Source of the DNA: Roseococcus microcysteis
GTDB lineage: Bacteria > Pseudomonadota > Alphaproteobacteria > Acetobacterales > Acetobacteraceae
Direction: 5' to 3'
Length of the DNA: 64,000 bases
Assembly (NCBI RefSeq): GCF_014764365.1
Contig: NZ_CP061718.1
Span: 62,001 to 126,000, forward strand
Below the pieces are notes generated by a model that saw only the letters and a program-made list of their open reading frames with translations, was not told where the DNA came from and made no database searches. Positions 1 through 9,295 of the stretch are shown in pieces. A program made the position numbers and the translations under genes. The number at the start of each line of letters is the position of its first letter. Positions within the stretch are counted from its first letter, which is position 1.

Positions 1-1638
1 GAGGGCCTGCTCTTCTACGGCCTGATCCAGCCGGGCAATGACCTCTGGAACGCCGCCTTCTTCTGCGGGTCCTGCGCCGTCATCCGCCGCTCCGCGCTGG
101 AGGAGGTGGGGGGCGTGGCCCACGAGACCGTGACGGAAGATGCCCACACCGCCTTCCGCATGCAGCAGAAGGGCTGGGACACGGCCTATATCCGCATCCC
201 GCTGGCCTCGGGCCTCGCCACGGAACGTCTCGCGCTGCACATCGGCCAGCGGATGCGCTGGGCGCGCGGCATGCTCCAGATCATGCGGATCGAGAACACG
301 CTCTTCGCCCGCGGCCTGACCATGATGCAGCGGCTTTGCTATTTCATCGCGCAGTTCGGCTTCATGTTCGCCATCCCGCGCATCGTCTTCCTCACCTCGC
401 CGCTGGTGTTCCTGTTTTTGGGCGAGAGCGTCATCGCGGCCTCGCCGCTCGCCATCATCGCCTATGCGGGCGGGCATATCTTCCACGCCATCGCCACCAC
501 GGCGCGGCTGAACGGGCCGCACCGGCATTCCTTCTGGTCGGAGATCTACGAGGCCTCGCTCGCGGCGCAGCTCGTCCCGGTCACCATCCTCACCCTGCTC
601 GACCCGCGGAAGGGGAAGTTCAACGTGACCGACAAGGGCGGCACCCTCGACGAAGGCTATCTCGACGTGCAGGCCGTGCTCGCGAACCTCATCCTGCTGG
701 TGCTGGTGGCCATCGGCTTCGTCATCGGCCTGGTGGGCTACATCATGTCCGAGGCCGGCAGCCTGGAGGCGCGCGCCTACCTGCTCAACACCATCTGGGC
801 CGGCCTCGCGCTGGTGCCGCTCTCGGCCGGCGTGGCCGTGGGGCGGGAGCGCGAGCAGTCGCGCCTGCGCGCGCGCGTGGCCGCCCATGTGCCGGGCGAG
901 CTGGTGCTGGCCGATGGCACGCGGCTGCCTTCCATGACGCAGGACCTGTCGCTCTCCGGCGCGCGGCTGCGGCTGGACCGCCCCCTTGGCCTGGCTGATG
1001 GGGACCGGGTGGATCTGCTGCTGCATTCGGGCGGCGAGGAGATCCCGCTGAAGGCGACCGTGGTGCGCTGGGAGGGCAATGACGCCTACCTGCAATTCCT
1101 GGTCGAGAATCTGCAGGATGAATCCAACGTGGTCCGCGCCTTCTTCGGTCGCGCCGATGCCTGGCTCTACTGGGACAAGTGGCCCAAGGACCGCCCGCTG
1201 CGCTCGCTGGCGAATGTGGTCGCGGCCACGGCCGATGTGGTGTTCAACAAGTATCGCTTCGGCCGGGTGCGGGCGGGCCACAAGCCGGTCCCGCCCGAGG
1301 TGGCCAAGCCCGCCGCCGAGGCACGGGCCTCGGGCGTGCTGCCCCCGCGCCGGCCGCAGGCCTCGGGTGCCGCCACGGTGGTGACCGCGGGTGCGCGGGT
1401 GGTGGCGGGCCTCACCGGCCTGTTGCTGCTGCTGGGCGCGGGTGGCGCCTTCGCGCAGCAGCCGCGCCCCGCGCAGCGCCCCCCGGCCCCGGCGCCCGCC
1501 CAGGCGCAGCCGGCGCCCGAGCCGCCGCCCCTGGTGGCCCCCGCCCCCTGCTGGCGCCGGCGCCGCTGCCCGAGCCCGCGCCCGTGCTGGCGCCGCCGCC
1601 CAGCCTGCCGCCGCCGCCCAGCGGCGCGCGCGTGGTGA
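1..1638 (+). CDS. bcsA: Cellulose synthase catalytic subunit BcsA, 5'-truncated by the window; C-terminal tail out of frame
   Basis: This is the inner-membrane glycosyltransferase that polymerises UDP-glucose into cellulose. The frame is open from base 1, so the N-terminal half of the enzyme lies outside the window. Visible are the FFCGS segment, the catalytic TED motif (TVTEDAHT), the QxxRW motif (QRMRW), several membrane segments and a PilZ domain (RLRARV followed by DLSLSG) that binds cyclic di-GMP. From about base 1402 the same frame encodes a hydrophobic stretch ending in AFAQQ and then a Pro/Ala-rich linker typical of the start of BcsB. After about 1548 it turns into an Arg/Trp/Cys-rich tail that looks like out-of-frame translation and stops at 1638. 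The real product is therefore probably continuous with BcsB (see findings). Confidence 0.93.
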   Translation, partial: EGLLFYGLIQPGNDLWNAAFFCGSCAVIRRSALEEVGGVAHETVTEDAHTAFRMQQKGWDTAYIRIPLASGLATERLALHIGQRMRWARGMLQIMRIENTLFARGLTMMQRLCYFIAQFGFMFAIPRIVFLTSPLVFLFLGESVIAASPLAIIAYAGGHIFHAIATTARLNGPHRHSFWSEIYEASLAAQLVPVTILTLLDPRKGKFNVTDKGGTLDEGYLDVQAVLANLILLVLVAIGFVIGLVGYIMSEAGSLEARAYLLNTIWAGLALVPLSAGVAVGREREQSRLRARVAAHVPGELVLADGTRLPSMTQDLSLSGARLRLDRPLGLADGDRVDLLLHSGGEEIPLKATVVRWEGNDAYLQFLVENLQDESNVVRAFFGRADAWLYWDKWPKDRPLRSLANVVAATADVVFNKYRFGRVRAGHKPVPPEVAKPAAEARASGVLPPRRPQASGAATVVTAGARVVAGLTGLLLLLGAGGAFAQQPRPAQRPPAPAPAQAQPAPEPPPLVAPAPCWRRRRCPSPRPCWRRRPACRRRPAARAW

Positions 1639-3767
1639 CGCGCACCCTGCGCGACCTCGGCCTCACCGGCCCCATGCAGCTGCGCGGCATCCAGGATCTG
1701 CAAGGCGTGCTGTTCGGCCTGCGCGCCGATGAGGTGGTGACGGAGGCGAGCCTGATCGTCTCCGGCGCCGCCTCGCCCTCGCTCATCCCCTCGCTCAGCC
1801 AGGTGGCGGTGACGCTGAACGAGCAGGCGGTGGGCGCCATTCCGATAGATGCCGCGCGCCAGGCCTTCGGCCCGCTGGAATTCCCGCTGGACCCGCTCTT
1901 CTTCTCCGAGATCAACCGGCTGAACTTCCGCTTCTCCGGCCGCTACACCACCGAGTGCAACGACCCGAATTCGGGCCTGCTCTGGGCGAATGTGTCGGAC
2001 CTCTCGACCATGCGGATGCGCATCGAGCGCCTGCCGCCGCAGCGCGACCTCTCCCGCCTGCCGGAGCCGCTGTTCGACCGCCGCGTGCTGCAAGGCCAGG
2101 TGACCATTCCGGTGGTCATCCCCGAAGGTGCGGGCCCCTCCGCGCTGCGGGCGGCGGGCATCGCGGCCTCCTGGTTCGCGGTGCAGGCGGATTACCGGGG
2201 GGCCCACTTCCCCGTGGGCCGGGCGCTGCCGGCCGAGGGCGATGCCATCATCCTCGCCACCGGCCCCGACGCCGTGCCGGGCCTGACCATGCCGCGCATG
2301 GACGGGCCCACGCTGGCCATGCTGCCCCATCCGGACGACCCCTTCGGCACGCTGCTGGTGCTGGGCGGGCGCAGCGAGGCCGAACTGGTGCCCGCGGCGC
2401 TGGCGCTCGTCGCCGCGCGCGGCACGCTGGCGGGCGAGATGGCGCGCGTCGTCGCCCCCACCATCCCGCCGCGCCAGCCCTATGACAGCCCGCGCTGGGT
2501 CCGCACCGACGCGCCGCTGATGCTGGGTTCGCTGGTGGAGCGCGAGGCCCTGCAGGCGACGGGCTTCTCCACCGGTGCCATCCGCGTGCCGCTGCGCACC
2601 TCGCCCGACATCCTGACCTTCCGCGGGCGCGGCTTCCCGGTGGATGTGCGCTTCCGCGCGCCGGAGGGGCCGATCATCGACGTCTCCGCCTCGCGGCTCG
2701 ATGTCTCGGTCTCGGGCTCCTATCTGCGCTCCTTCCGCCTCGCGGACCCGGAGCCCTGGATTCCGACGCGCTGGGCCACCGACCCCTTCTGGGAATTGCT
2801 GGGCTTCGACACCGCGCGGCGCAGCGGCCGCGCCATCATCCCGCCCTACCTGCTGCTGGGCCGGGACGAACTGCAATTGCGCTTCGACATGCGCCCCATG
2901 AACCGCGGCGAATGCGTGGACATCCCGGCCCAGGTGCGCGCTGCGCTGGATCCGGACAGCACCATAGACCTGCGGCGCATCCATCGCTTCGCGCAGATGC
3001 CCAATCTCGGCTTCTTCGCCAGCGCGGGCTTCCCCTTCACCCGCATGGCGGACCTCTCCGGCACCGCCGCCGTGCTGCCCGAGCGCGCGAGCACGGTGGA
3101 GCAGGGGGCTTTCCTCGACGCCATCGGCCAGCTCTCGGCCATCACGGGCATCGCGGCCACGGGGTTGCAGGTGGTCACGCCGCCGCAGCTCGCCTCCGCC
3201 GCCGCGCGGGATTTGCTGGTGATCGGCGCGCTGGGGCGCCAGCCGGCACTCACCACCCTGCTGCGCGACGCGCCGGTGCGGGTGGAGGGCGAGCGCCTGT
3301 CCATCGCCCTGCCGGATGCCTTCCAGGAAGCGCGCGCGCTGATCCTGAGCGCGCCCTCGCGCGATGAGCGCAGCCGCGCCTCGGCGGCCCTCGGCACGCT
3401 GGGCGAGGGGTTCGGCGCGGTGCTGGGGGCGGAAAGCCCGCTGCAATCCGGGCGTTCGGTCGTGGCCATCACGGGCGCCACGCCGGCGGCCGTCGCGCAG
3501 ATGGTCCAGGCCCTGCGCGACCCGGTGCTGGCGCCGGCCATCCAGGGCGACACCGCGGTGCTGGCCGGGGGCACGCTGCAATCCTTCCGCACCATGGCGC
3601 CCTATCATGTGGGCGAGGCCCCCTGGTGGCTGCTGCCGCAGATCTGGCTGGGCGACCGGCCCGAACGCGCGCTTCTGCTGCTGCTGGCCGTGGGCGCGCT
3701 GCTGGGCCTGCCCGTCTACTGGATCCTGCGGCGGCGCGAGGTGACGCGCCTCAGAAGCCGCAGTTGA
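1548..3767 (+). CDS. bcsB: Cellulose synthase periplasmic subunit BcsB (no start codon in frame; joined to BcsA by an apparent -1 frameshift)
   Basis: BcsB is the periplasmic, membrane-anchored partner of BcsA that guides the glucan chain outward. The sequence from TLRDLGLTG onward has BcsB character, including LPLD-like strands (FPLDPLFFSEINRLNF) and a Cys pair region. It ends with one C-terminal membrane helix (ALLLLLAVGALLGLPVYWIL) followed by basic residues. No credible start codon or signal peptide exists in this frame; the signal-like segment lies one frame away at about 1402-1460. One extra C in the runs at 1538-1548 would join BcsA and BcsB into a single protein, as known for AcsAB of Komagataeibacter. 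The listed start is simply the first in-frame codon after those runs. Confidence 0.88.
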   Translation: MLAPAPLPEPAPVLAPPPSLPPPPSGARVVTRTLRDLGLTGPMQLRGIQDLQGVLFGLRADEVVTEASLIVSGAASPSLIPSLSQVAVTLNEQAVGAIPIDAARQAFGPLEFPLDPLFFSEINRLNFRFSGRYTTECNDPNSGLLWANVSDLSTMRMRIERLPPQRDLSRLPEPLFDRRVLQGQVTIPVVIPEGAGPSALRAAGIAASWFAVQADYRGAHFPVGRALPAEGDAIILATGPDAVPGLTMPRMDGPTLAMLPHPDDPFGTLLVLGGRSEAELVPAALALVAARGTLAGEMARVVAPTIPPRQPYDSPRWVRTDAPLMLGSLVEREALQATGFSTGAIRVPLRTSPDILTFRGRGFPVDVRFRAPEGPIIDVSASRLDVSVSGSYLRSFRLADPEPWIPTRWATDPFWELLGFDTARRSGRAIIPPYLLLGRDELQLRFDMRPMNRGECVDIPAQVRAALDPDSTIDLRRIHRFAQMPNLGFFASAGFPFTRMADLSGTAAVLPERASTVEQGAFLDAIGQLSAITGIAATGLQVVTPPQLASAAARDLLVIGALGRQPALTTLLRDAPVRVEGERLSIALPDAFQEARALILSAPSRDERSRASAALGTLGEGFGAVLGAESPLQSGRSVVAITGATPAAVAQMVQALRDPVLAPAIQGDTAVLAGGTLQSFRTMAPYHVGEAPWWLLPQIWLGDRPERALLLLLAVGALLGLPVYWILRRREVTRLRSRS

Positions 3768-3870
3768 TGGTGGCGAAGCGGGAGCACGGCCGTTATCTTG
3801 CGGTCCGGCTTAGCCATGGGGATGGCCGAGGCCGAACGCGCGGGCCGTGGCTCGGCGCCGGGGGGATGTG

Positions 3871-6800
3871 ATGCGTAGGCTGCGGGCCACTTTGCTGCTG
3901 GGCGGCGCCGTGCTGGTGCCGGCCTCCGGTCTGGCGCAGGCCGTGCCGCCGGCCACCAATGGCGTGGCGGCGGAAGCCGGTGCCTCGCGCGCCGTGGACA
4001 TCCTGCTGCGCCAGGCCGAACGCTGGCTTTCCCTCGAACAGAACGACCAGGCGGCGGCCGCGGTGCAGCGCGCCCTGGCCGCCGACCCTCGCAATGCGGA
4101 GGCGCTGGCGCTGTCGGCCCGCATCGAGGCCGCGCGCGGCAACCCGGCGGGCGCGGCCGCCTTCACCCAGCGCCTGCGCGAGGCGGGGGCCACGCCCGAG
4201 CAGACCCGCGCCGCCGAACAGGCCGTGCGCGGCGCCGCCATTGACCGCAATGCGCTGGAGGAGGCGCGCGCCCTGGCCCGCGCCGGCCGCGCCGAGGAAG
4301 CGGCCGCCCGCTACCGGTCCATCTTTGGCGCGCAGGGCCCCACGCCCCCCTTCGCCCAGGAATACTACCAGGCGCTGGCCGCCACCCGCGCGGGCGCGGC
4401 CGAGGGGCGGCGCGGCCTGGAGACGCTGGCCGACCGGCCCGATGCCTCGCCGCGCGTGCGCCTCGCCGCCGCCCAGACACTGACCTTCCAGCCGGGCACC
4501 CGCGCCGAGGGCATCCGTCGCCTCGTGCCCCTGGCCGACAACCCGGAGGTGGCGGCCGAGGCGCGCGCCGCCTGGCGCCAGGCCCTGGTCTGGAGCGCGG
4601 GTGACCCCGCCTTCGTGGAGGCCACCCAGGCCTATCTCCAGCGCTTCCCGGCCGATGCGGAGCTGCGCCGTTCGCTGGCCGCCATCCCGCGCCCCGACCC
4701 CACGGCCGAGGCACGCCAGGAGGCTTTCCAGCGGCTGGAGGCCGGCGCCGCCACCGACGCCGCCCGGCGCTTCGAGGCCATCCTCGCCACCAACCCCAAC
4801 GATGCCGATGCGCTGGGTGGCCTTGGCATCGTGCGCCTGCGCGAGGGGCGCGCCGCCGAGGCGCGGCGCCTGCTGGAACAGGCCGTGGCCGCCGACCCCT
4901 CCCGCGCCCAGCAATGGCAGCCCGCGCTGGATGGCGCGGCCTATGGGCTGGAACTCGCCGCCGGGCGCGCCGCGCTGAACCGTGGCCGGCTGGACGAGGC
5001 CGACGAGATCGCCCGCAGCGCCGCCCGCCGCACCGTCGAGGACCGCACCGACATCGAGGTGCTGCTGGGCGACATCGCGCTGCGCCGCCGCGACTTTGAG
5101 GCGGCCGAGCAGCGCTATCGCGCCGCGCTTGCCCGCCGCCCCGCCTTCGCCCCCGCCCAGATCGGGCTGAACGCGGCCCTGCGCGGCCAGGGGCGCCCCG
5201 GCATCGCGCTGCCGCAGACGGCGGGCGGTGCGGGCACCGGCCCGGCCACCACCCCCGGCGAGGCCGGGCGCCTGCGCGCCGAAGCGGCCCGCGCCACCGA
5301 TGCGGGCGTGGCCGCCGCCCTGCTGCGCCAGGCCGTGCAGCTCGCCCCGGACGACACCTGGCTGCGCCTGGATCTCGCCCGCGTGCTGCGCCGCCAGGGC
5401 CGCGCCATCGAGGGCCGCGCGCTGATGGAGGAGCTGGCCGCCCGCCGCGGTGGCCGCGACGACCTCTTCGCCGCCGCCCTGCTGGCCGAGGAGGAAGGCC
5501 GCCTGACCGAGGCCGAAGGCTTCCTCAACCGCATCCCCCCCGCGCAGCGCACGGCCGATATGGGCCGGCTTGCCACCGGCATCCGCGCCCAGCGCGACGT
5601 GCAGCGCGCGGCCCAGGGCCTTGCGCGCAACGCGCCCGAGGCGCGGGTTCAGCTGGTGACGCTGGCCGCCCGGCCGGACCCCACGGGGGCCACCGCCGCC
5701 GCCGTCATCCGCGCCTTCGCCGATGCCAATGACCGTTTCGGCGCGGCCGAGGCGGCGCGGGTGGGTGAGGCCGCGAACCGCGCCGCCGGCGCCACGCCGC
5801 GGCTCGCCATCGCGGGCGCGCTGCTGAGCGCGGGGCTGGACGCCGAGGCGCTGGCCCTGGCCGACCAGATCGAGCAGGGGCGGGTCACGCCCGAGCAGCG
5901 GCGCGACATCGCCTCGCTGCGATCGGGCGCGGCCATCCGTGCCTCCGACCGGCTGAACAATGAGGGCAACCAGGCCCAGGCCTTCGAGCAGCTGCGCCCC
6001 GTGCTGCAGCGCGACCCGGACAATGCCGAGGCGCGCCTCGCCCTGGCCCGCCTGCACCAGGGGGCGCGCGAACCCGCCGAGGCGCTGCGCATCGCGGACG
6101 GCATCCTGGCCCGCAACCCGCGCAACCTCGACGCGCGGCAGGCGGCGCTGGACGCCGCCGTGGCCATGCGCGACTTCAACCGCGCCGAGGCGCTGGTGAC
6201 GGAAGGCCTGCGCCTGCACCCGCGCGACAGCCGCATGTCGGTCCTGGAGGCGCGCTATGCCCGCGCCACCAACAACGAGGCCCGCGCCCGCCGCGCCCTG
6301 GAACAGGCGGCCGAGGCGCGGCGCGCGGAGCTGGGTTTCCAGACCATCCCCGGCACGCCCGGCCTGCCGCCCGCGATGCTGCCCAACCCCTTCGCCCGCG
6401 CCGGCGCGGTGGCGACCAGCGCGCCCGCCCCCGGCGTGCCGCAGGACCGCGTCTCACGCGAGATCGCGACCGAGTTGGCGAGCCTGGAGCGCGAGACGGG
6501 CTTCATCGTCACCGCGACGCCGAGCTTCCGCCAGCGTTCGGGCAGCGCGGGGCTGGACCGGATGCAATCCGTCATCGCGCCCGTGGAGGCGGAGATCACG
6601 CCGCCGGGCCTGGGCGGGCGGCTGACGGCGCGGATGACGGGCGTTTCGCTGGATTCCGGCACGCTGGGCACGGACCTCGCCACGCGCATCCGCTTCGGCG
6701 GCAACCCGCTGCTGGGGGCCGGGGCGGGTTCGCCGCGGACCAATGCGGCGGGCGTGAATGTGGGCGTGGCCTATCGGCGCGATGACTGGCTGCGGGCGGA

Positions 6801-7584
6801 TGTCACCTCCTCGCCCATCGGCTTCCCGCGCGCGACCATCCTGGGCGGCGTGGAACTGGCGCCGCAGATCGGCGGCGTGCGGCTGCGCGTGGTGGGTGAG
6901 CGGCGTTCGGTGCAGGACAGCCTGCTCTCCTGGGCCGGGCAGCGGGACCGGCTGGCGGGGCGCGATTTCGGCATGGTGGTCCGCACGGGCGGCCGCGCGC
7001 AGGTGGAAATCCCGGTGGGGCCGGGCTTCGCCTATGTCGGCGGCGGCTATTCGATCTTCGAGGGGCAGGATGTGGCGCGCAACACGCGCGTCGAGGCGGG
7101 GGCGGGCATTTCCTACCCCATCCTGCGCACGGAGGGCGGGGAGCTGACGGTGGGCGGCGACCTCGTCTATTTCGGCTACCAGCGGAATCTGCGCTTCTTC
7201 ACCCTGGGCCATGGCGGCTACTACAGCCCGCAGAGCTTCTTCGCGGCCAATATCCCGGTGGATTACCGCGGGCGGGCGGGCGACTTCACCTATCGCATCG
7301 GCGGCACGGCGGGCTTCGCGGTGTGGCGCGAGAACCCGAGCGACGTCTTCCCGAACAACCGCTTCCTGCAGAACCAGCTGATCGCGGCGGCGGCGCAGGA
7401 TGCGACGAACACGCTGCTTACCCGCTATCCGGGACAGAGCCAGCAGAATTTCATCGCGGGGCTGCGGGGGAATATTGATTACGCGATCACGCCGCGGATC
7501 AATATCGGGGCGGGGTTCCAGTACGACAAATCGGCGAACTGGGATGAGACGGTGGTGCAGTTGAGATTGCAGGGGCGGTTTTGA
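3871..7584 (+). CDS. bcsC: Cellulose synthase outer-membrane export subunit BcsC
   Basis: BcsC forms the periplasmic TPR scaffold and outer-membrane pore for cellulose export. The ATG at 3871 is chosen over an upstream ATG at 3847 because it starts directly with a signal peptide (MRRLRATLLLGG, cleavage near GLAQA) and follows a GGGGGATG stretch. The product is 1237 residues, normal for the family. Residues about 25-860 are Ala/Arg-rich helical tetratricopeptide repeats. The last 300 residues are rich in Gly, aromatic and alternating residues and end in a terminal Phe (QLRLQGRF), as expected of the BcsC beta-barrel. It lies 103 bp after bcsB on the same strand, so it is probably in the same operon. 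No bcsD or bcsZ follows; the operon ends at the AT-rich gene. Confidence 0.93.
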   Translation: MRRLRATLLLGGAVLVPASGLAQAVPPATNGVAAEAGASRAVDILLRQAERWLSLEQNDQAAAAVQRALAADPRNAEALALSARIEAARGNPAGAAAFTQRLREAGATPEQTRAAEQAVRGAAIDRNALEEARALARAGRAEEAAARYRSIFGAQGPTPPFAQEYYQALAATRAGAAEGRRGLETLADRPDASPRVRLAAAQTLTFQPGTRAEGIRRLVPLADNPEVAAEARAAWRQALVWSAGDPAFVEATQAYLQRFPADAELRRSLAAIPRPDPTAEARQEAFQRLEAGAATDAARRFEAILATNPNDADALGGLGIVRLREGRAAEARRLLEQAVAADPSRAQQWQPALDGAAYGLELAAGRAALNRGRLDEADEIARSAARRTVEDRTDIEVLLGDIALRRRDFEAAEQRYRAALARRPAFAPAQIGLNAALRGQGRPGIALPQTAGGAGTGPATTPGEAGRLRAEAARATDAGVAAALLRQAVQLAPDDTWLRLDLARVLRRQGRAIEGRALMEELAARRGGRDDLFAAALLAEEEGRLTEAEGFLNRIPPAQRTADMGRLATGIRAQRDVQRAAQGLARNAPEARVQLVTLAARPDPTGATAAAVIRAFADANDRFGAAEAARVGEAANRAAGATPRLAIAGALLSAGLDAEALALADQIEQGRVTPEQRRDIASLRSGAAIRASDRLNNEGNQAQAFEQLRPVLQRDPDNAEARLALARLHQGAREPAEALRIADGILARNPRNLDARQAALDAAVAMRDFNRAEALVTEGLRLHPRDSRMSVLEARYARATNNEARARRALEQAAEARRAELGFQTIPGTPGLPPAMLPNPFARAGAVATSAPAPGVPQDRVSREIATELASLERETGFIVTATPSFRQRSGSAGLDRMQSVIAPVEAEITPPGLGGRLTARMTGVSLDSGTLGTDLATRIRFGGNPLLGAGAGSPRTNAAGVNVGVAYRRDDWLRADVTSSPIGFPRATILGGVELAPQIGGVRLRVVGERRSVQDSLLSWAGQRDRLAGRDFGMVVRTGGRAQVEIPVGPGFAYVGGGYSIFEGQDVARNTRVEAGAGISYPILRTEGGELTVGGDLVYFGYQRNLRFFTLGHGGYYSPQSFFAANIPVDYRGRAGDFTYRIGGTAGFAVWRENPSDVFPNNRFLQNQLIAAAAQDATNTLLTRYPGQSQQNFIAGLRGNIDYAITPRINIGAGFQYDKSANWDETVVQLRLQGRF

Positions 7585-7603
7585 AAAGGTGAATAGGTTA
7601 CTC

Positions 7604-8392
7604 ATGAACACTGAGAAGGCAATTGAAGTTTTACATAGGCAGCGTGAGAATATAATTGAACTTAAAAAATCTAATAAACCTGACTCAAATTTTACAAAAT
7701 GGCATCGTGATACTTCGGTCGCAATTGAAAGAATATTTGGTAAAGAGAGTCGCCATGTAGCGGACTTTGCTGGAATTAATTATTCGTTAAGAGCGTTCTC
7801 AACTCGCACTCCAGAGTGGGAGTTTACTGTGGCTTATCACCGCGGGCTTGCCAATGCTGAGGCAGTTTTAAGTTCGATGAGTGATGAACTTAATGAGTAT
7901 GGTTTTGATGATAAGCATATTACGGACATGCCGGATTGCGTTAGTCTTATTGAGAGATTATGTCTGCGTTTCCATGCCGTTGTGCGTCAATTACAGCAAC
8001 GTCACAATGATAGGGAAACAATTGTAATTAATGATGAGTACGACGTACAAGATTTGCTGCACGCGCTTCTTCGTTTAAATTTTGATGATGTAAGAGCTGA
8101 AGAATATGCTCCGAGTTATGCTGGGGGATCGTCCCGTATAGATTTCTTGTTGAAATCTGAGAAAATCGTCATTGAAGTAAAGAAGACGAGATCTTCATTG
8201 AGACAAAAAGAAATTGGGGAACAGTTAATTGTTGACCGAGCTCGCTATGAGGGGCACCCTGACTGCAAACTTTTGGTGTGTTTTGTTTATGATCCAGAGG
8301 GGCGAATTGGAAATCCGGTCGGTATAGAAAGAGACCTTGAAAGTTATCCAGGTACGCTCAAGGTCCGCGTAATAATTGCCCCTAAAGCTTAG
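7604..8392 (+). CDS. PD-(D/E)XK nuclease-like protein, DpnII/MboI restriction-endonuclease type; AT-rich foreign gene
   Basis: The product is about 262 residues. The C-terminal 120 residues carry a PD-(D/E)XK-like core: SRIDFLL supplies the Asp, VIEVKK the ExK, and EQLIVDRARY a following Q/Y helix. This arrangement matches what I know of the DpnII/MboI-like restriction endonuclease domain found in many stand-alone defence-type proteins. The N-terminal 140 residues look helical and are not recognised. No methyltransferase is adjacent. Base composition is far richer in A+T than every neighbour, and codon use differs (many AAA, AAT, TTA), indicating horizontal acquisition. ATG 7604 is preferred to GTG 7589, with AGGTGA 12 bases upstream. 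The gene sits only 20 bases after bcsC and 10 bases before the end of the convergent hydratase gene. Target and role are unknown. Confidence 0.75.
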   Translation: MNTEKAIEVLHRQRENIIELKKSNKPDSNFTKWHRDTSVAIERIFGKESRHVADFAGINYSLRAFSTRTPEWEFTVAYHRGLANAEAVLSSMSDELNEYGFDDKHITDMPDCVSLIERLCLRFHAVVRQLQQRHNDRETIVINDEYDVQDLLHALLRLNFDDVRAEEYAPSYAGGSSRIDFLLKSEKIVIEVKKTRSSLRQKEIGEQLIVDRARYEGHPDCKLLVCFVYDPEGRIGNPVGIERDLESYPGTLKVRVIIAPKA

Positions 8393-8402
8393 CGAAGCGT
8401 AC

Positions 8403-9197
8403 TTACCGTCCCCGGAACACCGGCGCCCTTTTCTCCCGGAACGCCGCCAGCCCTTCCTTCAGATCCTCGCTCGCCTGGCTCTGATTGGCCCGCGCCAGCG
8501 CGCCCGCCTCGTCGAAATCCTGCCGGGCGATCTCGTTCAGGCTGCGCTTGATGCCCTGCACGGCCAGCGGCGCCATGGCCGCGATCCGCTCGGCCAGCGC
8601 CCGCACCCGCGCGTCCAGCGCCTCGGCCGGCAGCATCTCGGTGAGGTAGCCGATGGCCAGCATCTCGGGCGCCTTGATGGTCTCGGCCGTCAGGAACAGC
8701 TTCTTGGCGGCGTTCAGCCCCAGGCGGCTGACATAGCGCAGCATGCCCGAGGGGTAGTAATGCACCCCCAGCTTCGCCGCCGGCATCATCATCTCGGCCG
8801 TGTCCACGCCGATGCGGAAGTCGCAGCACAGCGCGAGGTCCGTGGACCCCCCATAGACCCCGCCATTCAGCCGGCAGATCACGGGCACGCGCAAATTCTC
8901 GAGCTGCGTGGCCACCCCCTCGAAGGAGGGTCCATCCGCCCGCGCCGTCACCTCCGCCCCCGGCCGCGCGGCCAGGTCGCCCAGATGGTAGCCGGAGGAA
9001 AAGGACTTCCCCGTGCCCGTCAGGATGGCCACGCGGATGGCCGGGTCCGCCTCGATCGCGGCCAGGTGTTCGGACAGCGCCAGCAAATCCGCGGGCTCGA
9101 TGCGGTTGTGCACGCGGGGGCGGTTGAGGCGGATGGTGGCGATGGCGCCCTCCACCGTCAGGATCGGCGTGGTCGCCTCATCCGTCATGCCATCCAT
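8403..9197 (-). CDS. Enoyl-CoA hydratase/isomerase (crotonase) family protein
   Basis: This crotonase-fold enzyme is likely to act on an acyl-CoA, for example hydrating a 2-enoyl-CoA or isomerising one. Its 264 residues match the usual length. Family features include IATIRLNRP near the N-terminus, the oxyanion-hole segments SFSSGYHLGDL and NGGVYGGSTDLALCCD, and the C-terminal helical part. The start ATG is preceded by a good GGAGG ribosome site 7-8 bases upstream. The usual catalytic Glu positions cannot be assigned with certainty from this reading, so the exact reaction is left open. It is a single gene, divergent from the acetyltransferase and convergent with the AT-rich nuclease gene. Confidence 0.85.
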   Translation of the reverse strand: MDGMTDEATTPILTVEGAIATIRLNRPRVHNRIEPADLLALSEHLAAIEADPAIRVAILTGTGKSFSSGYHLGDLAARPGAEVTARADGPSFEGVATQLENLRVPVICRLNGGVYGGSTDLALCCDFRIGVDTAEMMMPAAKLGVHYYPSGMLRYVSRLGLNAAKKLFLTAETIKAPEMLAIGYLTEMLPAEALDARVRALAERIAAMAPLAVQGIKRSLNEIARQDFDEAGALARANQSQASEDLKEGLAAFREKRAPVFRGR

Positions 9198-9295
9198 CGC
9201 GCATCCTCCCCTGGCTTGCGAAACAAGCGATAGCGCGGATCGGTCGCCGGGTCATCCGCTTGCGGCCCGATCAGGGATGGCGCAATGCCCGGTTC

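Noticed and set aside
1531-1560. Programmed ribosomal frameshift joining bcsA to bcsB
   Set aside because: Possible, but no classic slippery heptamer with a downstream element is evident, and the same one-C deficit occurs in unrelated genes, favouring a sequence error.
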